Source: a virus
Length of the DNA stretch: 64,000 bases
Virus record (IMG/VR): IMGVR_UViG_3300042374_001628
Location: 1 to 64,000 of that record
Direction: 5' to 3' (one strand)
The notes below the pieces were generated by a model, which did no database searches, was not told where the DNA came from, and saw nothing but the letters and a program-made list of their open reading frames with translations. The position numbers and the translations under genes were made by a program. Numbering within the stretch: the first letter of the stretch is position 1; each line of letters opens with the position of its first letter. Positions 53,113 through 61,701 of this stretch are shown here, piece by piece.

Positions 53113-54033
53113 CTATATTATTTCTTTTTCAATGCAATATTGCAAATCTATTTTTTTAACTTCATCACCAAGGCCTAAAATTTTTAAAATTAAATCAGTC
53201 ATATGCTTTCTGCCATCACAATATACAATTTGAAAACATTCATATTTTTTATATAAATCTCTAACCCGATGAAATATATACTCTGGGCTTGTTGCAAACC
53301 ACCGTTTTTTATTATAGGCCAAAGAGCTATATGATGCTTCGACCATTATAATAATATATCCATTATTATTTTGCGCTCTTAACAGTTCCCTTTCAAACCT
53401 TTCAAGGTTGGCACCAAAAGTTCCAAAAAAATCACTGAAACTTTTACGCTCAATAACAATTCTTGAAGCTGGAGATAATGCATAGTCGCCATAATCAAGC
53501 GCAACATTTACTTTTCTCAAATCTTTTGCAAATTTTAAAGGTCTTTTTTCGCGGGTGTCAATTACTATTTGCTTTGCAGGTTTTGAATTAGTAGCTCGTA
53601 TATCTAAATTATAATAATCATATTTAGACTCTTTATTGCTTTTGATACATATTTCATTATAGTTAGCCGAGCATAATTTTTCTATAAACCTAATTGATGG
53701 TAAACAGCTTACTGTTTGTACAAAAAATTCTGGTGGTGCATTTTTTAAATTTTTAATATCACAGTATTTTTTAATTTTTCCAGATATATAATCTAAAGCT
53801 TTTTCTTTACCAACTTTAGCAAGCCAAGATTTCATAGAAATTTTATCTTCAAAATCTGAAAGAAAATACTGCTCTACTGATTTGAAATGTATTTTTTTCT
53901 TGTTTGATAGGTCATGTCTGGGATAAAATTGTTCGAAATATCTTTTTTGAGATATCTTGTGTTGCTTTAAATGTTTTGAAAGCTCTATCACGCCACTAAA
54001 TTTTTTAGTGCAAAATTCACATTTAAGTTCCAT
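53113..54033 (-). CDS. C2H2 zinc finger-ERCC4 (XPF-type) nuclease
   Basis: The 306-residue product begins with a zinc finger (C5, C8, H21, H25). Residues ~155-290 form an ERCC4 nuclease domain: IDTREKRP with D159, DYGDYAL with G182-D183, and the signature VIERKSFSDF (E195-R196-K197-x3-D201). In XPF/MUS81 this domain cuts branched DNA and uses metal bound by these acids. No helix-hairpin-helix domain follows, so the protein is minimal. It lies immediately upstream of the terminase gene with a 1-base gap, which suggests a role in resolving branched replication intermediates before packaging; this is inference. Confidence 0.85.
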   Translation of the reverse strand: MELKCEFCTKKFSGVIELSKHLKQHKISQKRYFEQFYPRHDLSNKKKIHFKSVEQYFLSDFEDKISMKSWLAKVGKEKALDYISGKIKKYCDIKNLKNAPPEFFVQTVSCLPSIRFIEKLCSANYNEICIKSNKESKYDYYNLDIRATNSKPAKQIVIDTREKRPLKFAKDLRKVNVALDYGDYALSPASRIVIERKSFSDFFGTFGANLERFERELLRAQNNNGYIIIMVEASYSSLAYNKKRWFATSPEYIFHRVRDLYKKYECFQIVYCDGRKHMTDLILKILGLGDEVKKIDLQYCIEKEII

Positions 54034-54034
54034 A

Positions 54035-55147
54035 TTAACCCACCAATTCTTCTATTGTTGCTCCGCGAAGAAGAGCTTTTATTTCACTCATTGAATTAAT
54101 ACGACCAGCCTCCTCTTTTATTTTCATTTTTTCTAGATCAGCTAGGTGTATTGTTTTTTTTCTAAACTCTTCATCTTTCCAAGCTTGTACTAAATTTATA
54201 AGCTTTTCAAATCCATCGCTTTTTTCTTCTAAGCGTTTATTTCTTTTTGTTGTTAAATCGTTATATAATTTTGTTTTAATATTTTCGCATGAATTAAGCT
54301 CAGTCTGCAGTACATTTATAGCCTCGTTCATTTTCATAGAAATTTCTCCTGCGGCCATGGTTGCGCGCAGAGATTCTATTCGCCTTTGAATTTCAGCCGC
54401 TCTTACAATTTGATTGCACAAAGTAATAAATTGATCCAAATCTTCCTGTGTTAAATCTGGCTTATCATGAGTATATCGAATAAAAGCATCTTCAAAAAGA
54501 TCTCGATCTCCTTGAATTTTATAAGTATTAATTTGATATATGAAGCGAAATATATTTAAATATTTTTTAAGCTGCTGCATTTCAAAAAGCTGTTGTTTTT
54601 TTAATACCTCTTCGTTATATCCATAATTTAAATATTTATTTACGCGTTCAATTGTTTGTTTTAAAGTTTTTGGTGGTTTATATTCAGAATCTATTAACTC
54701 TTCTGGATTATAATTAATATTAACAATTTCTAGTTCGTCTTTTGGCTGCGGTATATTATCTCTTTTAATAGTATCTTTAATTTCTTCAATTTTTGCATTA
54801 ATTGTTCTATACTCTTGACTTAAATTGGTAAGAGCATCATTATTAAAAAGTTCTTTTGCTATCTCTAGCGCGCTTTTAACTCTAAAATTATTTTGTATAT
54901 AAATAACCTGCTCTTCTGTTAAATCAATAAATCCTTTTAAAATAACCGTTCTTGTTTTAAATTTCAGCCCACTCTCTTTGCAGAAGGCTTTAATTGCCCT
55001 AGCTTCTTTTGTTTTTCCATCCAGAGCATCATTTTCAAAAACACTCTTGACAATGTTTGAAAGTTCAGGCTCCAAATCTACAGAAAAAAAATCAAGCACT
55101 TTCTTTTTGTGCTCTTCAGAAAGTTCAAAATTTACTGAATCAGACAT
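54035..55147 (-). CDS. Helical, coiled-coil protein; possible terminase small subunit
   Basis: The 370-residue product is almost completely helical and highly charged (LKQTIERVNKYLNYGYNEEV, EIQRRIESLRATMAAGEISM, RIESLRATMA). The first 120 residues include a possible helix-turn-helix-like part (KEARAIKAFCKESGLKF). Its position just before the nuclease and large terminase genes is where a small terminase subunit would be expected, although the length is large for that. No catalytic motif is seen. The call is from position. Confidence 0.45.
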   Translation of the reverse strand: MSDSVNFELSEEHKKKVLDFFSVDLEPELSNIVKSVFENDALDGKTKEARAIKAFCKESGLKFKTRTVILKGFIDLTEEQVIYIQNNFRVKSALEIAKELFNNDALTNLSQEYRTINAKIEEIKDTIKRDNIPQPKDELEIVNINYNPEELIDSEYKPPKTLKQTIERVNKYLNYGYNEEVLKKQQLFEMQQLKKYLNIFRFIYQINTYKIQGDRDLFEDAFIRYTHDKPDLTQEDLDQFITLCNQIVRAAEIQRRIESLRATMAAGEISMKMNEAINVLQTELNSCENIKTKLYNDLTTKRNKRLEEKSDGFEKLINLVQAWKDEEFRKKTIHLADLEKMKIKEEAGRINSMSEIKALLRGATIEELVG

Positions 55148-55148
55148 A

Positions 55149-55832
55149 TTACATTATCATTTCTTTGACAATTTTCTTTGCTTTTATTACAATCTGCGCT
55201 CTTATTTTTTTAACAAATTTATATCCAGTTTTTGTAGATCCATTTTTATAACCAAGCATTGTTATAACTTCTGTTTCTGGATATCCATCTACAAATAAAT
55301 ATGTATAAACCTTTTGCTGAACTGGCGTTAAAGATTTTAACATTTCGCTATGAACTTTTGGAACAAACGATTCAAAATCAAAACCGCTGGAATCTGATGC
55401 GCGAGCATCAAACTCATTGCCCTCACCAAAAATTCTTTCATCATTTACGCTAACTGGCAACTTAACATCATAAGCATGTTTCTTTGTTTTCTCCCATTTT
55501 GCATAATCAGCACATTTAGAAGATTGAACATTATATAATTTACAATTATTTCCGCCAGCATTATGTGGACAATTTAAGCATGGTCGGGCATAGTTAGAGT
55601 AATTATTTCTAACAAGATTTATAATCTGATTTGTAATAACAGTATTTAGCCACGGAAGTAGCGCCATCTCTGGATTCCACTTTTCCCATTTTTTAAAAAT
55701 ATGCAGTCTTAACTTTTGCTCTACATCATTAAAATCCATCCATGCAATGGATGTTAATTTCCACTGAGAACGTCTTTTAGCTATCTCTTGATTTATTATA
55801 TCCAAGCAGGACTCGAAAGATGGGCGTTCCAT
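55149..55832 (-). CDS. Sigma-70-like factor with four-cysteine insert
   Basis: A 227-residue product with a region 2-like part (FNDVEQKLRLHIFKKWEKWN followed by LLPWLNTVITNQIINLVRNN) and a C-terminal region 4-like helix-turn-helix (LKSLTPVQQKVYTYLF, ETEVITMLGYKNGSTKTGYK). Between them lies a cysteine cluster C85-x2-C88-x8-C97-x9-C107, very likely a zinc site, followed by an acidic linker. ECF-type sigma factors lack such an insert. It may be the late-gene sigma of this phage, since it is encoded at the head of the virion module. It directly follows a zinc-ribbon gene. Confidence 0.7.
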   Translation of the reverse strand: MERPSFESCLDIINQEIAKRRSQWKLTSIAWMDFNDVEQKLRLHIFKKWEKWNPEMALLPWLNTVITNQIINLVRNNYSNYARPCLNCPHNAGGNNCKLYNVQSSKCADYAKWEKTKKHAYDVKLPVSVNDERIFGEGNEFDARASDSSGFDFESFVPKVHSEMLKSLTPVQQKVYTYLFVDGYPETEVITMLGYKNGSTKTGYKFVKKIRAQIVIKAKKIVKEMIM

Positions 55833-55834
55833 AC

Positions 55835-56308
55835 TTATTCTTCGTTATCTATCATATCAATATTATTTTGATAATTTCGACCTGACATCTTAGCTTCAGA
55901 AACAAAACTTTCAGGTAGTGTTTTTGCTATTTTTTTTCTTCCACGCTTTTGCTTCGCTGATTGCTTTATAGATGTAGATTGTTTTTTCTGGCTTGGCTCA
56001 TCTGATACTAAATCGCCAAGCCTAATTCCGTTGCTTTGATTATTTTTTTCTATATTTACATCAAGGCCACGCATTGAACTATAATCACCAATAATTTCAG
56101 GATCAAATACTTCATCCACATGATCAACGCTATCCTTTTTATTTACAGCGATTGGATTTGTTATATTAACTTGAAATTGATTTGATTTAATAATACTTGT
56201 TTGCGGTGCCACAATAGAAAATGAAGACCCACAATGAGAACAAAATTTTGGTTTTTGAAATTGGTAAAGGTTTTTACCGCCACACTTTGGACAAAAATAA
56301 CTTAACAT
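55835..56308 (-). CDS. Zinc-ribbon protein of unknown function
   Basis: The 157-residue product starts with a zinc ribbon CPKCG...CSHCG, then continues as a polar, probably disordered tail with a basic patch (KRGRKKIAK). Small zinc-ribbon proteins often bind nucleic acids or RNA polymerase. The gene is 2 bases before the sigma-like gene, so a shared function in transcription is possible. Confidence 0.6.
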   Translation of the reverse strand: MLSYFCPKCGGKNLYQFQKPKFCSHCGSSFSIVAPQTSIIKSNQFQVNITNPIAVNKKDSVDHVDEVFDPEIIGDYSSMRGLDVNIEKNNQSNGIRLGDLVSDEPSQKKQSTSIKQSAKQKRGRKKIAKTLPESFVSEAKMSGRNYQNNIDMIDNEE

Positions 56309-56375
56309 AATTAAAATAAATTTATTATGTATTATTCTACAAAATAATAGAATAAAAATCTAATTTTAATTTATT

Positions 56376-57227
56376 TTATAATTTTTGGCTTGGGCACCAG
56401 CTATCTTGATAAACTTGAGAAATGTTTGTGCTATGAGCTTTAGTTTTCTTTTCTTTTTCTTTTTCAGCTAATTTGATTGCATCTTCTTTTTTGCGCTCTG
56501 TTATTTTTTTAACCACAAATTTGCAAAGCTCAGATCTTAAAATATCATCCTCTGTAAATTGAAAATGATGGATTCCCATCCTTTTTGATTCTTCGCATGA
56601 GAATAATTCAACAATTTTATCAAAAGCACCCTGTTTATTAAATGGAAGATCTGACTGCGATGAATCTGCACATATAATCATTTTTGTAAATTTTCCAATT
56701 CTTGTAAGTAATGTGGCAAACTCTGATAATGTGGCGTTTTGCATTTCGTCCATAAGCACTACCCTTGCTGCAAAACTCAGTCCACGACAAAAGTTAATAG
56801 GCTGATTTGTAATTCTATTATCTGTTTTTAATCTTTTTATCTGATCAATTGGCAAAAGTTCTTCTAGCTTGTCAGCAAATGGCATCATATAGACATCATA
56901 TTTAGATTGCAGATCGCCAGGCAAATATCCAAGCTTTGAATCGGCACTTTCTACAGCCGCTCTAACACATATAATATCAGAGACCTTTTTATCATTTAAC
57001 ATTTGAAGTGCGGCCCTAACAGCAATTAATGTTTTGGATGAGCCAGCTGGTCCACTTACAAAAACAATTCTGGCTTCTTTATTATTAATTAAATTAAAAA
57101 ATTCTTTTTGCTTGCTAGTCCACTCCAACTCTCTTACTTTTAATTCAAAATCAATTTTGTCTCTTTGATATATTTTTGGACTTTTATCCTCAATACGTAC
57201 CTTTTTACTTCTTTTTTGATGTGACAT
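56376..57227 (-). CDS. phoH: PhoH-like P-loop ATPase
   Basis: The 283-residue product has a Walker A GPAGSSKT (59-66), ICVRAAVESADSKLGYLPGD (the typical PhoH segment, usually RPxVExGExLGFLPG), and Walker B VVLMDEMQNAT (D160, E161), as well as IICADSSQSD (sensor). PhoH-like proteins are RNA-associated ATPases widespread in phages; role in infection is unknown. The C-terminus is a Lys/Glu-rich helix. It is the first gene of the leftward virion module, with two TGTAAT copies in the divergent gap. Confidence 0.9.
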   Translation of the reverse strand: MSHQKRSKKVRIEDKSPKIYQRDKIDFELKVRELEWTSKQKEFFNLINNKEARIVFVSGPAGSSKTLIAVRAALQMLNDKKVSDIICVRAAVESADSKLGYLPGDLQSKYDVYMMPFADKLEELLPIDQIKRLKTDNRITNQPINFCRGLSFAARVVLMDEMQNATLSEFATLLTRIGKFTKMIICADSSQSDLPFNKQGAFDKIVELFSCEESKRMGIHHFQFTEDDILRSELCKFVVKKITERKKEDAIKLAEKEKEKKTKAHSTNISQVYQDSWCPSQKL

Positions 57228-57240
57228 ACGCTTAATAGCA

Positions 57241-57260
57241 ATTACATTGTTTTAATTACA
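57241..57260 (-). promoter_or_regulatory. Two TGTAAT copies before phoH
   Basis: On the minus strand TGTAAT occurs at 57260-57255 and again at 57246-57241, 28 and 14 bases from the ATG at 57227. They lie in a 121-base divergent gap. Confidence 0.4.
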
Positions 57261-57334
57261 AATAATATCATTTTTCATTTAATTGAATAATTAATATTTA
57301 AATTTATAATATAGGTGTATCGCGCTATAAGATC

Positions 57335-57348
57335 TGTAATATTTACCA
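57335..57348 (+). promoter_or_regulatory. TGTAAT-type element on the plus strand
   Basis: The plus strand reads TGTAATATTTACCA directly before the ATG at 57349 (the hexamer ends 9 bases upstream). It is in the right orientation for the rightward fibre unit and the only plus-strand copy found before a gene head. Confidence 0.45.
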
Positions 57349-58545
57349 ATGCCAACAAATTTTCAACAGTCAAAAGATGTTCTTCACCCATTAGCGTTTG
57401 AATTTATAAATAAATGTAAAAATTTAAATGCCCAGCTCGATGCATCCGAAATAAATGCAATTGATTTTTTAACAAGGCAACTTTTACAAAACAATCTTTG
57501 GGATAAATTCAAAGCAATATACCCATTTGTTGGAAAAAGCTCACAAACACATTCTTTAAATTTAAAAAATTTACAGAGGCATACTATAGTGTGGTATAAT
57601 CAAAATGATTTAAAACACGATAAATTTGGAGTTACAAATAGCAATATTGGATATGGCAACACTATGGTTGCCCCAAGCTGGTTTAGTGATAATGATATAC
57701 ATATATCAGTATATAACTCGACGTATTGGCAAAACACAAATGATACCGCTCCAATAATAGGATCTTCACCCGCAAGTGACCCGACTAAGGGATGGATGCA
57801 TACAATTTACTTAAGGTCATTAGCTCCTATTTTAAATTCACAAATAAATACATTATGGGACAGGGCACCAATCTTCACCTATTCCTGTGGTTATTCATCC
57901 AATTCATCAGTGAGATTTGCAGGAACAGATGGTTCAGAGTTTCAACATGTAGAAACGTATGGTTTTATTGTTGGTGTAAATGGCATAAAATGCTATGTGA
58001 ATGGAAATTTATATGGAAGACAGGGGGTAATTAACGATGTCTCAACGCAACCAATAAATCAAGTATCAACCAGAACTGTAAATGGAAATACCGCTCAAAT
58101 ACCAAACATATCTCAATTTCCATTCTTGTTATTCACAAATGGCAGATTCACGTCTACTAATGGACAAGCAAGGGCAAATATAAGATTTGCAAGTATTGGA
58201 TATGAATTAACAGATCAAGAGAATAAAGTTTTATATAATATTATTCAAGAGTTCCAAAAAATACTTGGAAGAAGTGTTGAGCCAATAATATTAAAAACAT
58301 TCCAGCAAAATCTTATAGACCAATATTTAACATTAAATATTAAAATAAATAAAATTTTTATACAACCAACAAAGCCATATCGTGAATATTTAAATATTGA
58401 AATGCCACCAAAACAACAAAAGAAAATAAATGCGCTTTCAGCAAGCGTAGATATTTCAAGAATCGAAGTTTTCGGCCCAGTGCGGGTATTTTGCGCAGAT
58501 ACTTCAAAAACAACCGTATCAATACAGTCTTTAGTAGAATTATAA
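57349..58545 (+). CDS. Tail fibre/adhesin-type protein (family F1)
   Basis: A 398-residue product. The N-terminal part contains NNLWDKFKAIYPFVGKSSQTHSL, a signature seen in phage fibre proteins that carry a concanavalin-like domain, and the region closes with RANIRFASIGYELTDQE and IIQEFQKILGRSV. The same landmarks recur in the 288-residue gene at 61698. The C-terminal ~90 residues after GRSV (KTFQQNLIDQYLTLNIKINK) have no counterpart there and look like an attachment domain. It is the first gene of the rightward unit and follows a TGTAAT element. Carbohydrate or host-surface recognition is likely but inferred. Confidence 0.7.
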   Translation: MPTNFQQSKDVLHPLAFEFINKCKNLNAQLDASEINAIDFLTRQLLQNNLWDKFKAIYPFVGKSSQTHSLNLKNLQRHTIVWYNQNDLKHDKFGVTNSNIGYGNTMVAPSWFSDNDIHISVYNSTYWQNTNDTAPIIGSSPASDPTKGWMHTIYLRSLAPILNSQINTLWDRAPIFTYSCGYSSNSSVRFAGTDGSEFQHVETYGFIVGVNGIKCYVNGNLYGRQGVINDVSTQPINQVSTRTVNGNTAQIPNISQFPFLLFTNGRFTSTNGQARANIRFASIGYELTDQENKVLYNIIQEFQKILGRSVEPIILKTFQQNLIDQYLTLNIKINKIFIQPTKPYREYLNIEMPPKQQKKINALSASVDISRIEVFGPVRVFCADTSKTTVSIQSLVEL

Positions 58546-59664
58546 ATGAATATTTTAGTCAAACAATTTCAAGAATTTTATAAAGAACCACAAACCAAAG
58601 TGTGTGGAAAATGGAATATTTCTATTTTAGATAGAAACGGTAACGAATCTTTTCCATTTGGAAAAGAAATGAAAAAAAATCTGATATTAAATCAAGGCTT
58701 AGATCTGTTAATTGCTGGCAAATATTATGGCGAATATTCAATTTTTAACTGGAATACAATACCATCATTTTTAATTGGTGGCGCTGTATATGGAAACGGA
58801 TTGCTGCCAGCAAATGAATCTGACATATCATTAACAAATGAAATTGCAGAAACTTCTATAATTAATGATGATTCTTGTAGCATTACAGATAATTATACGA
58901 ACGGAACGCGCACGTACAGAAAGGTATATGACTTTCCAACAATAGAGATTGGAGATCCGAATACTCAAATTAGTGAAGTTGGCCTATTTTCAAACTGGCG
59001 AAATAATAAAACTCTTTTTTCAAAATTTCTTTTACCAAGAGTTTTGCGGCTAGATTATGGGCAATGGATTAGATTATTTTATGATTTTACAATTGGTTCG
59101 GATATGATTGTAACCCCAAATAATATTAATTTATCGTCAGGCAGTTTTAACGCGTCTGGTTTAATGAAATTATGCGGAAGATTTGATGATATATTTGGCA
59201 GTTTTGATGCGAATGGGAACCCTGTAATTGTTTTCGGAGATTCTCCTCGTGCTTCTTTTATACCATTTTATGAAAATTTTTGCGCCGAGATATCCACATG
59301 TCAAACAGAATGTTTTGGAACCGCATATTTGTTAGCGCCAGGGATAAGCAACTTTAACGATACAAACACAAAAATCATATCCGAATGGATTGGCAATAGA
59401 TTAGAAAAAAATTTAAATACAATAAATCCATCAGAATATATAGATGGAAATTTTTATAGAGATATTGAATATATATTTGATTATAATAATCCAATTTATA
59501 ATGAATTAACTGAAGGAATATTATTTACAGTCCTTCGTGGTTCTGATACTAGCCCAAGACAAAACACAATTGATGGGTGGTTGTGGAAATTTAATAATGG
59601 TCAAATTAAACAATCATCAAAAAAAATTGTAATAGGATTAAGACAATCTATAAATAGAATATAA
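58546..59664 (+). CDS. Fibre-associated virion protein (family F2)
   Basis: A 372-residue product. CGKWNISILDRNGNESFPFG then KKNLILNQGLDLLIAGKYYG forms an N-terminal motif shared with the next gene. Later FPTIEIGDPNTQISEVGLFS and RVLRLDYGQWIRLFYDFTIG fit the beta-sheet body of baseplate- or fibre-linked proteins. The stop codon is immediately followed by the next ATG, and so is that of the preceding gene. Probably a structural component carrying fibres; no enzymatic motifs. Confidence 0.6.
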   Translation: MNILVKQFQEFYKEPQTKVCGKWNISILDRNGNESFPFGKEMKKNLILNQGLDLLIAGKYYGEYSIFNWNTIPSFLIGGAVYGNGLLPANESDISLTNEIAETSIINDDSCSITDNYTNGTRTYRKVYDFPTIEIGDPNTQISEVGLFSNWRNNKTLFSKFLLPRVLRLDYGQWIRLFYDFTIGSDMIVTPNNINLSSGSFNASGLMKLCGRFDDIFGSFDANGNPVIVFGDSPRASFIPFYENFCAEISTCQTECFGTAYLLAPGISNFNDTNTKIISEWIGNRLEKNLNTINPSEYIDGNFYRDIEYIFDYNNPIYNELTEGILFTVLRGSDTSPRQNTIDGWLWKFNNGQIKQSSKKIVIGLRQSINRI

Positions 59665-61701
59665 ATGAATACCGCGAATATAAATACATATTTTGGTGCA
59701 AAGTGGAATATCGAAGTATGTAAGTCTGGTGAAAATGGTATAGAATCTTATTTTCCATTAGGTGAAAAACTTAAAAATAATATGATTCTAGATCATTGGC
59801 TAGAATCACTTATTTATTTATATTCTCCTTCTGGTGGGGCAGTAAAGGCATATTGCGATAATGGGCTATCATTGGCAGGAATAACAAGAGGAGCAATGCA
59901 TATAGGTGCAGGTTCCATCCCGCCAAACTATCAACAAACTGGATTACAAATTCCATTAAAATCAACTTCATATATAAGGCCATTTTTTAATCAATGCACG
60001 GGCATTTATTATCCAGAATCAGGCATGGCCGTTATTAGTAAAAATTACGACTTTGGTATTGAAAATAATATAGTAACTTATTCAGAAGCTGGATTTCGGC
60101 CTGGCATTGCTGATGCGTTACCTACCGGAAAAAGAAATTGGCTATGGTCAAGATTTGTATTTACTAAAGAGACTGGAGTTTCTGGATATATATATGCAAA
60201 CAGCGGAAGTATGGGAATTACTGGAATGGATCTTAGCGGTGTATTTGTAGATAATAATCAGTATGATTTAAGAAAACCAACGGATCCACTTTATAATGGA
60301 CTTAGTGGATTGCCATCATTTGAATTGGGATGGAGATATAACTGGCCAGAAAATTCTGGTATGTTTTTAATTGATCAAAGCGGCAGCACTACAGGTTTTG
60401 TTTATAACCCTAAAAATATTACAGAGCTAGTAACTGGATTTATAAGTGGATATTTAAGTGGCGGAAATTTTTATCCATTTACATTATCATCTTATCCAGC
60501 AGAATCAAGTGGACTTAGTGGAATTTATTTGCAAGATGGGATAACAAATACTTTATATTTTTCATCTGGTGGATTTAATGAATTTTCTGGATTCACTGGA
60601 AAATATTTTAATACGAGTAGTGGATTTCAATACACTGGATTCGATCAAGGCTATTCTTTATACGGTAGTGGTTTTTATCCAACTAGCGGGATATTAACTG
60701 GTAGCATGACAGGAATTATTGGCTCAAGAAACGTACTAAAACTTGACGGGTATATTACAGGAACTATTGGATTTAAAAATATTACAAACCCAATAACTTT
60801 AAGCACAGGAGAATTTTTAAAATTAAGATATGATGTTTATATGCAGATACCTGCAATAGTTAACCCAATTTTAGTTACCGGCGACGATATAACTCATGGA
60901 GAATTTAACGGAAGCGGTCAATTAAAACTAATAGGCAAACAAACAAGCATGTTTGGCACAATCGATGGGGATGGAAAAGTTACCCCAGGTATTGGAATTT
61001 GGTGGCCACTTCATAGAACAAACTATTCAAAATATAGCCGAAGCCAATGGGATAATCTGGCGGAACCAAATGCTCACTTATCTGCATTAATGGTAGCAAG
61101 TGGAGTTAGCGGTGGTGGGGTAAATTTTAATGACTCTTTTCCAGAAACAAACACAACCTCTCCAATTGTTAGCGCGCAGCTTGATGATGAAATACGTTTT
61201 TGTGATACTCTTGAGCCAAAAATTGGAGACTGTGGAACCGGACTAAATAAACGATCTTATTTTGAAAAACGATACTATTCAAGCAAAGGATTAATGCAAA
61301 GCCCTTCATGGCCACTATACTCACATTCTGGTGTGCGCGTGTACAATTATATAGCGCATAACCGTCCATCTGCAATATGGCCAAAAAGCATAGATATTCA
61401 AATGATTTTTCCTGGACCTTATCCAAATCAAGATACTGGAATTAATGGTTTTTCTATATGTGGCGCATCAGAAGGAACGGTTTGCGGTGGAAGAACCATT
61501 GCGGATGGTCAAGGAAACGCATATAGACCCGAGCAATACATTAAGCCTACTTTATACGAAAATACAGGGGCGTATCTTGATTGCGGATTAACACTTCCAT
61601 ACTCTGCGTGGTATTATAAATTCAACAATCCACAAATGAAATATGAAGATCAAATAATTAATTTATATTTAACATTTTCTTTGGATAGAATAACTGTATG
61701 A
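59665..61701 (+). CDS. Large fibre-associated protein with SG repeats (family F2)
   Basis: A 678-residue product with the same N-terminal motif as its neighbour (GAKWNIEVCKSGENGIESYF, MILDHWLESLIYL) and the same later motif LKLRYDVYMQIPAIVNPIL, with an insertion of about 250 residues. The insertion is rich in short Ser/Thr-Gly turns (LSGLPSFELG, FISGYLSGGNFYPF, GFNEFSGFTGKYFN). This suggests a paralogue that has gained a repeat-rich fibre part. The C-terminal part (GDGKVTPGIGIWWPLH) is again globular with several Cys residues. It overlaps the next gene by 4 bases (ATGA). Confidence 0.6.
   Translation: MNTANINTYFGAKWNIEVCKSGENGIESYFPLGEKLKNNMILDHWLESLIYLYSPSGGAVKAYCDNGLSLAGITRGAMHIGAGSIPPNYQQTGLQIPLKSTSYIRPFFNQCTGIYYPESGMAVISKNYDFGIENNIVTYSEAGFRPGIADALPTGKRNWLWSRFVFTKETGVSGYIYANSGSMGITGMDLSGVFVDNNQYDLRKPTDPLYNGLSGLPSFELGWRYNWPENSGMFLIDQSGSTTGFVYNPKNITELVTGFISGYLSGGNFYPFTLSSYPAESSGLSGIYLQDGITNTLYFSSGGFNEFSGFTGKYFNTSSGFQYTGFDQGYSLYGSGFYPTSGILTGSMTGIIGSRNVLKLDGYITGTIGFKNITNPITLSTGEFLKLRYDVYMQIPAIVNPILVTGDDITHGEFNGSGQLKLIGKQTSMFGTIDGDGKVTPGIGIWWPLHRTNYSKYSRSQWDNLAEPNAHLSALMVASGVSGGGVNFNDSFPETNTTSPIVSAQLDDEIRFCDTLEPKIGDCGTGLNKRSYFEKRYYSSKGLMQSPSWPLYSHSGVRVYNYIAHNRPSAIWPKSIDIQMIFPGPYPNQDTGINGFSICGASEGTVCGGRTIADGQGNAYRPEQYIKPTLYENTGAYLDCGLTLPYSAWYYKFNNPQMKYEDQIINLYLTFSLDRITV

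Noticed and set aside
16363-57301. Shared ATTAATATTTAA sequence at 16363, 41468 and 57291
   Set aside because: It occurs in differing orientation to the genes and is purely A/T, so it is not convincing as a promoter.
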